DNA from: an uncultured Bacteroidales bacterium | Lineage (GTDB): Bacteria; Bacteroidota; Bacteroidia; Bacteroidales; UBA932 | Length of the DNA: 43,187 nucleotides | Assembly: GCA_944326325.1 (NCBI GenBank) | Contig: CALVDQ010000021.1 | Coordinates: 1-43,187 of the forward strand | Reading direction: 5' to 3' | Shown: piece by piece, positions 1 to 8,500 of the stretch | Layout of the letters: each line of letters opens with the position of its first letter | Numbering within the stretch: position 1 is the stretch's first letter | Position numbers and translations under genes: made by a program | The notes under the pieces: model-generated | The model's input: the letters and a program-made list of their open reading frames with translations, nothing else | Database searches by the model: none | What the model was told of the DNA's origin: nothing

Positions 1-25
1 AAAGGCTTAGCAACGATTATCAACG

Positions 26-108
26 ATACTTGAGCAACAAAAAAGGCGCCCGTAAAGAGCGCCATATTAATCGATTACAATCAATTTAACTATTTGATAA
101 TCAAGTAT
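26..108. repeat. Short inverted repeat flanking the mnmE terminator
   Basis: ATACTTGA at 26-33 is the exact inverse of TCAAGTAT at 101-108; GATTATC (15-21) and GATAATC (96-102) lie beside the arms. The right arm touches the mnmE stop codon. The arms are short and the region is AT-rich, so chance is possible. Such a pair just past mnmE could also belong to a recombination site (inference). Nothing else coding is visible in bases 1-108. Confidence 0.3.
39..63 (-). terminator. Intrinsic terminator of mnmE
   Basis: Read on the minus strand, a GGCGC/GCGCC stem (45-49 with 59-63, nine-base loop) is followed directly by six T (44-39). It lies 45 bases past the mnmE stop codon, in the right orientation to end that transcript. 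Confidence 0.7.
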
Positions 109-1728
109 TTACTTACCGATGCAAAACCTTCCGAAAATCGTCCCGAGGACTTCATCCGTGGAAATCTCCCCGACAATCGCCCCGAGATGGTACAGGGCTT
201 CACGGATATCCTGGGCGACAAGGTCCGTTGGCACTCCGTCAGACAATCCCGAACGGACACGGGTGAGGGCGGATGAGGCATTGGTCAAAGCCTCGATATG
301 ACGGATATTCGTGACCACGACCCCGTCGGGACTGGCGGAATACTCTGCGCAAAGTCCGGAAATGACAGACTTCAGGACGTCAATCCCCTCCCCTTTCCGG
401 GCAGATACATATACCAGGCCGCAATCTTTTAACCCCCGCATTTTAGACTGTTTATCAATAAATAAAACAATAGAGTTAATTAAGGAAACATATTTGTTAC
501 CAATTTTAGGACGGCCGGATTCCACCGAAATTCCAGGCACGGGAGCACCTCCGCGCTGCCTTGCAGCCAGGGCATCATGTACAGCACTGCTCTCCCCTTC
601 TCCGGACAAGGCACCGTCGCCGGACTCCACATCATCCCCGAGAACATCAATCTTGTTCAGGACAAACACAACTTTCTGCCTGGCCGGATCCAGCCTGTCC
701 AGGACATCGGACATCACCCTGGACAGATATGTCTCCAAAACAGCCTCCCTGTCATCCCCTGACGCAGCATACAAGGAAGCCGCCTTCCCGAGGTCAATCA
801 TAGCCAGCACGACAACGGCCTCCTCAAGCTTGCGGAAAGTCCGCTCTATACCTATCATCTCCACAGACTCGTCAGTCTTGCGTATCCCGGCAGTGTCAAT
901 GAAACGGAAGAGCAACCCACCCATATTCAAGGTCTCCTCTATGGTATCCCTCGTCGTGCCGTGCACATCCGAGACAATGGCCCGGTCTTCACCAAGAAGC
1001 GCATTCAGCAAGGTACTTTTCCCGGTATTGGTCGCCCCTGCGATAGCCACAGGAATACCGTTCTTTATCGCATTTCCGAGACGGAAGGACGACACCAGGC
1101 CACCGATATGCGCAACCACCTCGTCCACAAGCTTCAAAAGCTCCGACCTGTCGGCAAACTCCACCTCCTCCTCGCTGAAGTCCAGCTCCAGCTCCATAAG
1201 AGAGACTATGTTGAGAAGCTGGTCCCGCATCCTCCGCAATTCTTTCGAGAAACCACCCTTCAGCTGCGTAAGCGCCACACGGTGGGCTGAAGCACTCTCT
1301 GCTGCAATGAGATCGGCGACAGCTTCCGCCTGGGCAAGGTCCATCTTCCCGTTGAGAAACGCCCTGCGGGTAAACTCCCCCGGTGCCGCGGCCCTGATGC
1401 CGTGCTCGGCCAGGAGCAGCAAGATATTGTCAACGATATATCTGGATGCATGACAGGAAATCTCCGCCGAATCCTCTCCCGTATATGAATGCGGGGCCCG
1501 GAAGACTGTCACAACCACGTCATCGAGCAAGGAACCATCACCCGCATAGATATGCCCGAACCTTGCCGAATACCCCGGAGCAGACGCTATGTCACGTCCT
1601 TCGGAGCAACGGACAACTGAAGAAACGGCATGGAGAGCCTCCGGTCCGCTGACCCTTATTACAGAAATAGCCCCGGTCCCGGGAACGGTAGCCGGAGCAC
1701 ATATGGTATCCTCGTTCAACAAATACAT
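109..1728 (-). CDS. mnmE: tRNA modification GTPase MnmE, with an insert in the G domain
   Basis: MnmE works with MnmG to install the (carboxymethyl)aminomethyl group on U34 of several tRNAs. The start at 1728 is chosen because the conserved N-terminus (MYLLNEDTICA) begins there; the open frame runs upstream to 2172 without similarity. The 539 residues comprise an N-terminal domain (about 1-120), a helical domain and an embedded Ras-like G domain with G1 GATNTGKST (231-239), G2 TTRD, G3 DTAG (278-281) and G4 NKID (358-361). The C-terminal motif FCIGK, whose cysteine is conserved in the family, is present. The protein is about 80 residues longer than the usual 450-465. The excess lies between G4 and the next strand (residues 362-437), low-complexity at first and then AT-rich (442-507). 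It is divergent from the kinase gene and has its own terminator. Confidence 0.96.
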   Translation of the reverse strand: MYLLNEDTICAPATVPGTGAISVIRVSGPEALHAVSSVVRCSEGRDIASAPGYSARFGHIYAGDGSLLDDVVVTVFRAPHSYTGEDSAEISCHASRYIVDNILLLLAEHGIRAAAPGEFTRRAFLNGKMDLAQAEAVADLIAAESASAHRVALTQLKGGFSKELRRMRDQLLNIVSLMELELDFSEEEVEFADRSELLKLVDEVVAHIGGLVSSFRLGNAIKNGIPVAIAGATNTGKSTLLNALLGEDRAIVSDVHGTTRDTIEETLNMGGLLFRFIDTAGIRKTDESVEMIGIERTFRKLEEAVVVLAMIDLGKAASLYAASGDDREAVLETYLSRVMSDVLDRLDPARQKVVFVLNKIDVLGDDVESGDGALSGEGESSAVHDALAARQRGGAPVPGISVESGRPKIGNKYVSLINSIVLFIDKQSKMRGLKDCGLVYVSARKGEGIDVLKSVISGLCAEYSASPDGVVVTNIRHIEALTNASSALTRVRSGLSDGVPTDLVAQDIREALYHLGAIVGEISTDEVLGTIFGRFCIGK

Positions 1729-2126
1729 ACTCAACAAACTTAAATGTCCATGACCTGCAGGATGGCCCGCGCAGGCAAAATCAGCAACAGTCCGGCAAAA
1801 GTAATAATTAATGACGACAATCCGTACGAACCTCTTCCCGTAATATTCATTGACCGCCAAAGTACCCCTTTCCTGCCATTCCGGTGAAGGGCAAGACCGA
1901 ATGTCCGCACGGCACCCCGAACTGGAAAGGGACGCGAATCGGCCTGGGAGCAAGACAAACGGCCAGAAGACTCCGGCCTCATCCAAAGTTTCCGGTATAT
2001 TCGGGACAGTTACGTAAGCCCCCTGCATTCCAGGGCACCGGGCCACTGCTGCCGATACTGTCCTCCACATAGTCAGCAAATCCGCAAAAATTGCTAAATT
2101 TACAGCCTCAACACATACCAAGGAAT
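1729..2126. other. Divergent intergenic region between mnmE and the kinase gene
   Basis: 398 bases with no supported gene. It contains a minus-strand -7 candidate for mnmE (1796-1803) and, on the plus strand just before the kinase gene, TAAATTTA (2095-2102), one base off the TAnnTTTG -7 consensus. The mnmE frame stays open across part of it, but that translation resembles nothing I recognise. Confidence 0.5.
1796..1803 (-). promoter_or_regulatory. Candidate -7 box for mnmE
   Basis: The minus strand reads TACTTTTG, an exact match to the Bacteroidota TAnnTTTG -7 element, about 70 bases upstream of the chosen mnmE start. No well-spaced -33 TTTG is present (the nearest TTG is only 14 bases away), so this is moderate support. 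Confidence 0.35.
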
Positions 2127-2771
2127 ATGCACATAGGAGTAGCAGGAAACATAGGAAGCGGAAAAACCACACTCACGAGAATGCTGGCGGACCATTACGG
2201 ATGGACGCCGAAGTATGAGGCCGTGACATACAATCCATATCTCGAGGACTATTACAAGGATATACCGAGATGGTCCTTCAACCTGGAAATATACTTCCTA
2301 ACCCAAAGATTCAGGGACATACTGGAAATATCCAGTTCGGAAGATGTAGTAATCCAGGACAGGACAATCCTCGAAGGAGTGCAGATCTTCGTGGCCAACA
2401 ACTACGAGATGGGCAACCTCACTGAACGCGACTACAAGACATATATGGACCTTTTCAACCTGATGATGTCCCTCGTCAAGGCCCCGGACCTGCTCATTTA
2501 CCTCAAGTCCTCCATCCCGCACCTCGTTGCCCGGATCCAGAAGCGAGGGAGGGACTACGAGAAATCCATCAGCCTGGAATACCTTGCCGGACTGAACGAG
2601 AAATACGAGAAATGGATTGCCGGCTACAAGGGACAGGTACTCACCATCGATGTAGACAACCTCGACTTCGAGAACAACCCCGAAGACTTCTCATCCATCA
2701 CCGACAACATAGATGCACGCCTTTACGGACTTTTCACGACGCCGGAACTTAATAACATCAGGCAGCCATAA
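2127..2771 (+). CDS. Deoxynucleoside kinase family protein
   Basis: Probable deoxyadenosine/deoxyguanosine-type kinase that phosphorylates salvaged deoxynucleosides in the cytoplasm. The 214-residue protein opens with a P-loop, GNIGSGKTT, at about residues 6-14, followed by a substrate-binding region with a conserved glutamate (KYEAV) and PYLEDYY. The DRTI.EG segment matches the DRS/ERS motif of this family, and RIQKRGRDYE resembles the arginine-rich lid. The ATG at 2127 is preferred over an upstream in-frame ATG at 2091 because the P-loop strand (MHIGVAGNIG) starts there and AAGGA lies just before it. It is the first gene of a plus-strand run ending at 4806. The exact nucleoside preference cannot be read from sequence. 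Confidence 0.9.
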   Translation: MHIGVAGNIGSGKTTLTRMLADHYGWTPKYEAVTYNPYLEDYYKDIPRWSFNLEIYFLTQRFRDILEISSSEDVVIQDRTILEGVQIFVANNYEMGNLTERDYKTYMDLFNLMMSLVKAPDLLIYLKSSIPHLVARIQKRGRDYEKSISLEYLAGLNEKYEKWIAGYKGQVLTIDVDNLDFENNPEDFSSITDNIDARLYGLFTTPELNNIRQP

Positions 2772-2782
2772 CATTACAGGCC

Positions 2783-3448
2783 ATGGAAATCCAAGAGTTC
2801 AACAAGCAATACGAAATCGTAATCAGGGAAACCGGGGAGAGCTTCAGCCTCCTGGGCGACTTTCTTGAAGACGGGGAAACCCTGCTGCGGAAAAAGATCG
2901 GATGCGGGGAGCTTGCCGAAGCCGCGGAAATATTCCGCAAACTCGGGACAGTCAAAGAGATATTCAGCAAATATTATGAATTCGACGGGGATGCCCTGTC
3001 CGAAGACAACACCCTGAAGGAAATCTTCGCTCCGGACACCGACCTCTCATTCGACCTCCCGCTCACGCAGGAAAAACTGAAAAATCTTTCGGTCATATTC
3101 GGAAAATTCCCGCAATCCGCCACAGGGTTCCGTCTTGCCGGCCTGCTCGTGAAAGCCGGGATAGATGCTGAAAATCACGGGGACACCACTTCCGCCGAAA
3201 AGATGTACCTGAAAGCGGTGGAGATATACAAGGACACCTATGACGACGAGTTCGAGACCCCTCCGGCCATCCTCTCCCCTCTCTGGAACCTCGTCCTGTT
3301 TTATGAAGAATCCGGACACCCGGACAAGGCCGCAGAATATGCGGATGAAGGAATAGCATACTGCACGGACTTCGCCAGACTCGAAGACGTGTTCAACGGC
3401 AGACTTGCTGAGTTCCTCAGCCTGAAGGAGCGGGTTACCGGAAAATAA
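2783..3448 (+). CDS. Hypothetical protein with TPR-like C-terminal half
   Basis: A 221-residue soluble, acidic protein without signal peptide or membrane segment. I do not recognise a named family. The C-terminal half (about 115-215) looks like paired helices of tetratricopeptide type: AGIDAENHGDTTSAEKMYLKAV followed by an ESGHPDKAAEYADEGI segment, with the usual alternating small and aromatic residues. The N-terminal half is helical with no clear motif. It starts 11 bases after the kinase stop, so it is probably co-transcribed. TPR folds usually bind protein partners; the partner here is unknown. Confidence 0.8.
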   Translation: MEIQEFNKQYEIVIRETGESFSLLGDFLEDGETLLRKKIGCGELAEAAEIFRKLGTVKEIFSKYYEFDGDALSEDNTLKEIFAPDTDLSFDLPLTQEKLKNLSVIFGKFPQSATGFRLAGLLVKAGIDAENHGDTTSAEKMYLKAVEIYKDTYDDEFETPPAILSPLWNLVLFYEESGHPDKAAEYADEGIAYCTDFARLEDVFNGRLAEFLSLKERVTGK

Positions 3449-3489
3449 ACCGGGACTCCCCGGGAACGGCTCAATCCACGGATACGGAA

Positions 3490-3942
3490 ATGAAGACAAT
3501 ATACGCATACATAACCATTGCCGCACTGACGGTCCTCTCCGCAGGATGCGGAGTCTCCAGGCAGCAGGCATCGTCTGCATCCGGGCGTGATGCCGGTCCT
3601 TTCATAACCAGGACATACGAGGGCCGTCTGCAGTGCAGTCCCGGCCAGGAGAAAGTATGCAGGCTTACCGTCAGGCATCGCCTGCACAGCGGGGACGGCA
3701 CATTCAACCTCATCCTGAAGAATGAAAAGGAGAAGACGGAAAGATATTCAGGCAGACGGTTCACCTTGCGGGGGACAGAACAGGACAACGATGCCACGGT
3801 ATGGCATTGCGTCAGCAGTCAGGACGGCAGGACCTTCGACTTTCTCGTCGGAACCGACTCCACCCTCGTCATTGCAGGAGATGCCTCCCGGGAAGTATTT
3901 TCCGTATGCCGGGGCACACTTAAACTGGCACGAGACCGATGA
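3490..3942 (+). CDS. Putative lipoprotein, NlpE-like N-terminal fold
   Basis: A 150-residue protein with an N-terminal signal sequence and a lipobox, LSAGC, at about residues 16-20, predicting a lipid-anchored envelope protein. The mature part alternates short beta strands in the order Y.GRL / LTV / FNL.L / RRFTLRG / VWHC / FDFLVG / LVIAG, which resembles the NlpE N-terminal (copper-homeostasis/stress-sensing lipoprotein) barrel. Three further cysteines occur in the mature part. That family call is inference from pattern only. It follows the TPR-like gene after 41 bases in the same orientation. Confidence 0.75.
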   Translation: MKTIYAYITIAALTVLSAGCGVSRQQASSASGRDAGPFITRTYEGRLQCSPGQEKVCRLTVRHRLHSGDGTFNLILKNEKEKTERYSGRRFTLRGTEQDNDATVWHCVSSQDGRTFDFLVGTDSTLVIAGDASREVFSVCRGTLKLARDR

Positions 3943-4042
3943 ATTCCAGTCTATTGAAGACATCCGGCTGCAGCCGGGAAGCTGAACAAGTGAACGGAAT
4001 CAGTCGGAACGGCACCGAAATGACAAGATAAAACACATCGAA

Positions 4043-4240
4043 ATGGCAGACAATTATCTCGAGAGCAAATACGAAAGCTACCAGAAAAGGAAAGAAGCCG
4101 AAAAGCAGGCAAAATGCCGCATCTGGAAGAAAAGGCTCGACGAATACCGGAAAAGGACCGAAGCCGGACAGGATCCAGGCAAGGAGAGTACGGAAGATAA
4201 GCGTAAGGACACGGAGAAAAACCAGGAGGACACGATATGA
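4043..4240 (+). CDS. Small, highly charged helical protein
   Basis: A 65-residue protein rich in Lys, Glu, Arg and Asp, predicted to be one long helix with a disordered acidic/basic tail. Small proteins beginning MADNYLE are familiar to me from Bacteroidales genomes but without known function. Its stop codon overlaps the next start (ATGA at 4237-4240), which implies translational coupling and supports it being real. It has a single cysteine at about residue 24. Confidence 0.65.
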   Translation: MADNYLESKYESYQKRKEAEKQAKCRIWKKRLDEYRKRTEAGQDPGKESTEDKRKDTEKNQEDTI

Positions 4241-4806
4241 AGACAACGCTATTACTGACCGTGCTCCTATCCACACTGCTCTCGACAGGCATCGCCGCCT
4301 CGGCCCAGCACAACAGTATCTATCGCAGTGGAGCGGACCTCTTCTCCGGGAGTACAAGACTTACGTCAGGTCAGGTATACGAGCTGATGTCCGGAATTGA
4401 CGGGGTCACCTTCGGGAAGTGGGAAAAGACACGTTCAGGCTTCAGGACCGGAAAATGGCTGCTCATAGGCTCCGGAATAATTGCCGGAGCCGGACTCGTC
4501 ACCCTCGGCATAGGTGCCGCCGGAATGATGCTGGAAGGTGTTGCCATAGGGATAGGAAGCGTATTCTTCGCGCCTGTAACAGCCTTAACCGGGGAAGTCC
4601 CGGACCTTGGTCCGTCAGGAAAGTTCACGGCTGCGGCAACCGCCGGACTCTGCATCACAGGTGCAGGCATACTCGGGCTTGCGGCCGGCACAGCAGTCTT
4701 CTGCATCTACAGGAACCGTATGGACACAATAGTCTCCAGATGCAACAAGGCCAGTCTGTCATTCGGGGTACAGGAGCACGGAGCCGGAATCTCGCTCGTA
4801 TTCTGA
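4237..4806 (+). CDS. Membrane protein with signal peptide and glycine-rich helices
   Basis: A 189-residue protein with a cleavable signal peptide (cleavage probably after ASA, about residue 23). Two glycine/alanine-rich hydrophobic segments follow, at about residues 70-115 and 128-155, and the protein ends GISLVF. A short N-terminal mature part contains SGQVYELM, like Bacteroidota envelope proteins that read a YEGKKL/LT..QVY pattern. No enzyme motif is seen. It is coupled to the small charged protein by ATGA overlap and converges on the ferredoxin gene with a 29-base gap. Confidence 0.75.
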   Translation: MKTTLLLTVLLSTLLSTGIAASAQHNSIYRSGADLFSGSTRLTSGQVYELMSGIDGVTFGKWEKTRSGFRTGKWLLIGSGIIAGAGLVTLGIGAAGMMLEGVAIGIGSVFFAPVTALTGEVPDLGPSGKFTAAATAGLCITGAGILGLAAGTAVFCIYRNRMDTIVSRCNKASLSFGVQEHGAGISLVF

Positions 4807-4835
4807 GTCCAAGCTCAAGCCTCCGTCCTATCTGG

Positions 4836-5636
4836 CTACAGGAAAATGGCAGGTTCTTTCCTCTCGCTGAAATCCCGGTACAGGATTGCGGCAAACGGAG
4901 AATCGAACACCAGCGCCCCTGCAGGACAGTTCTTTACACAGGCACAGCATTTTGTACAGGAGACACTGTCCGCCACAGCCTTTCCGGAAGACAGGGATAT
5001 GGCCTTCACAGGGCAAACAGAGGCACAGATCCCGCATCCAAGACACCGGCTGTCATCACACACCGGAGCCTGCGGGACATGCGTACCTTTGATCTTGTAC
5101 GGCCGGTTCCCGGGAACGGCAAGTCTCCCGTCCGGCATCTTGCCTGCCAGAAGCTTCCCTGCCGCAGCCGCACCGAAATCCTTTGCCTTAGCCAAGTCTC
5201 GCCCGTCAGGACGTCCCTCAGCAATCGGCATCCACGGTCTGCTGTAGGAATGTTCACCGATGAAAGCCGCTGCAGCTGCCACTCTGAACCCGCAAGTCTC
5301 CAGCAAATCCTGAAGCTCCGCAAGAGCATCTTCATAATCCCTGTTTCCGTAAAGGACGACAGCGACTGCGGCCGAATTCAAGGCTCTGATTCCCGAAAGC
5401 CGTTCGACAGCAGTCTCCGCCACCCTGCCACCATATACCGGAGCAGCTATGACAGCAACGGAATCCCGGATACAGACCGGCCCGTCCGGAACCCCGTGCG
5501 TCAGGTCAAGATATCTCACACCGGCACACCTGCCCTCTCCGAATCCCGTCTCCAGCCCCTCCGCTACAACTTTCGCGACTTTTTCTGAAGTCTCTGTAGG
5601 GGAATAATATACAGCATCTACAAAAAACCTGTCCAT
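4836..5636 (-). CDS. EFR1-type flavodoxin/ferredoxin fusion protein
   Basis: A 266-residue cytoplasmic electron carrier. The N-terminal part (1-150) is flavodoxin-like, with YYSPTETSEKVA as the phosphate-binding loop and AAPVYGGR as the second flavin loop. The C-terminal part carries two [4Fe-4S] motifs, CLGCGICASVCP and CTKCCACVKNCP, at about residues 199-240. This arrangement matches the EFR1-family ferredoxin proteins of anaerobes, which pass electrons between a flavin and two clusters. It stands alone as a minus-strand gene with a good -7 box upstream. Its redox partner is unknown. Confidence 0.9.
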   Translation of the reverse strand: MDRFFVDAVYYSPTETSEKVAKVVAEGLETGFGEGRCAGVRYLDLTHGVPDGPVCIRDSVAVIAAPVYGGRVAETAVERLSGIRALNSAAVAVVLYGNRDYEDALAELQDLLETCGFRVAAAAAFIGEHSYSRPWMPIAEGRPDGRDLAKAKDFGAAAAGKLLAGKMPDGRLAVPGNRPYKIKGTHVPQAPVCDDSRCLGCGICASVCPVKAISLSSGKAVADSVSCTKCCACVKNCPAGALVFDSPFAAILYRDFSERKEPAIFL

Positions 5637-5670
5637 AAAAACCTTAAATGATATTCCAGAAAACAGTCCC

Positions 5671-5678
5671 CAAAATTA
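5671..5678 (-). promoter_or_regulatory. Candidate -7 box for the flavodoxin/ferredoxin gene
   Basis: The minus strand reads TAATTTTG, an exact TAnnTTTG match. A TTCG (one mismatch to TTTG) lies about 19 bases upstream. The predicted transcript start leaves a leader of about 28 bases. Confidence 0.45.
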
Positions 5679-5820
5679 GAAAAGATTTCCATACCGCCGA
5701 ATATGCCTGGCCATTCAGTTTTTAATTTAGTTTTCAACCGGCAGCCGCTTCGGGGCCGTATCTCCGGAGTACGGCAAGAAAAATTTTTTGGAAAATTTTA
5801 CAATATTTAAAATTTCAGCC

Positions 5821-5844
5821 ACCGCTTTTCAATCCGCTTTCAAT
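5821..5844. repeat. Short tandem repeat upstream of gdhA
   Basis: ACCGCTTTTCAAT is followed at once by CCGCTTTCAAT, giving two near-identical 11-12 base units. It lies about 200 bases before gdhA in an otherwise AT-rich divergent intergenic region (5637-6039) and could be an operator, but no factor can be named. A small GGAGC/GCTCC hairpin sits at 5917-5930. Confidence 0.3.
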
Positions 5845-5887
5845 TTATAAGCATTTTTCATCCCGGGCAGAAATCGGGAAAGCAATC

Positions 5888-7395
<1,508 letters not shown>

Positions 7396-7455
7396 CAGGC
7401 ATGATTCGACACAACCGGAGTGTCCGCTGAAACGGGACATCCGCATATCCAGGGA

Positions 7456-7491
7456 AATGAGGGCGGGTCAAAAATCTGACTCGCCCTCATT
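7456..7491. terminator. Hairpin terminator downstream of gdhA
   Basis: AATGAGGGCGGGTC (7456-7469) pairs over 14 positions, one of them G-U, with 7478-7491 around an eight-base A-rich loop. The T-rich tail is weak, as is common in this phylum. Confidence 0.7.
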
Positions 7492-7679
7492 ATATCTGTA
7501 CTCATGATGGAGTCCGGTTCCGAATATTCAATTCCCTAAGATGAAAAAATCCTTTCGGGCCACCCTCTTTCTTTATTGCGACAACCCATTGACCTGAAAA
7601 AAAACTGACGGACGGAGGTTACATTCCGTTTCTTTTTTTCTAATTTTACACGTCAGTATACGGATACAGGAAGTAGAGT

Positions 7680-8303
7680 ATGGGAATATACATAGTCCAT
7701 TTCAGGAATAAAATCCACGATTTCCACTCATGGGGCGCAGCGGCACTGATTTAGCCGTTGCCTTTCTTTGCCGTACAACCGTAATTATCCGACAACCGTA
7801 TGATAAGATGAATCCGGTGGAATTTGTCCTGATGAATTTCATCGGGAAATTACTACCGTTGGGACTATATGCACCTGTTCATCTGCGGCATCATGACGGT
7901 CGATCTGCTGATATTGGCCGTATGCCTGTTTGCCTGTTGGTGGATGCACGTCAGACGTTTCAGCTACCTGCGGCTGATTATCGTCGGAACAGGCGGAATC
8001 ATTTGCTATTTGGCTTGCTGCTATTTTCTGATTTCATCTGACATCCATATCACACAGTTTCATCTGCCGGTATTCTGCCGCAGTTTCGCATACGCCGTAC
8101 TGAGTGCAGCCTTCATGACCTGCCTGGAAGAGATTATGAGTTTCCGGCATTTCTTCCAGGCGTTGTCCGTATTCAATATGCTGCATATGGTCATAGGCGG
8201 CGTGGCCGGGGCGGCAATCTATTCCAGAGGCCTGGCTTATTGTATCCAAGATAACATAGCACGCTACGGGCAGGCCATAAACAACGTGGACGCAGGAAAC
8301 TGA
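7680..8303 (+). pseudogene. Decayed C-terminal remnant of an MFS-type transporter
   Basis: The frame from 7869 to 8303 encodes about 144 residues with three or four membrane segments. Its conserved-looking end (LPVFCRSFAYAV...EEIMSFRHFFQALSV...IARYGQAINNV) resembles the end of Bacteroidota DHA2-like drug exporters (family recall, not a search). Continuing upstream, the matching sequence moves to another frame near 7845: EFVLMNF in the frame of 7730 joins NYYRWDYMHLF in the frame of 7869. This suggests a frameshift at the GGGAAATTA run. The first several hundred residues of a transporter are absent. The alternative is an unrelated small membrane protein starting at 7869. Bases 7492-7679 and 8304-8500 hold no gene. 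Confidence 0.45.
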
Positions 8304-8424
8304 AACAAATACCTGCCTGGCAGAAAATCAGGAATCTGATGACATGAAAGGCACTTTCGCAGACCAGTCAGCAGTATTTCCGTTTTTTTCACAGGATTTT
8401 TACGGAAAATTCAAAAGTGTTTCT

Positions 8425-8432
8425 TAAATTTG
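8425..8432 (+). promoter_or_regulatory. -7 box of the beta-glucosidase gene
   Basis: TAAATTTG is an exact TAnnTTTG match, 68 bases before the ATG. Upstream at the -33 position the sequence is T-rich without a clear TTTG. Confidence 0.5.
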
Positions 8433-8500
8433 ATTTCCAGGTACACATTCCGGTCCTTGAACATACTCCGGAGTTTAATACAAATTAAAAGAAATATTTG

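Noticed and set aside
311..1453. Long plus-strand open frame (380 codons) opposite mnmE
   Set aside because: Its translation is low-complexity Ser/Pro/Arg without family features, and the opposite strand encodes clear MnmE. Long antisense frames also occur opposite yidC (34202-35578), the DUF349 gene (36254-37222), the GH3 gene (8675-9715) and tolC (18600-19565) and reflect codon usage.
1729..2172. MnmE start at 2172
   Set aside because: The extra 148 residues show no similarity to MnmE; the family N-terminus begins at 1728 and a -7 box lies inside the extension.
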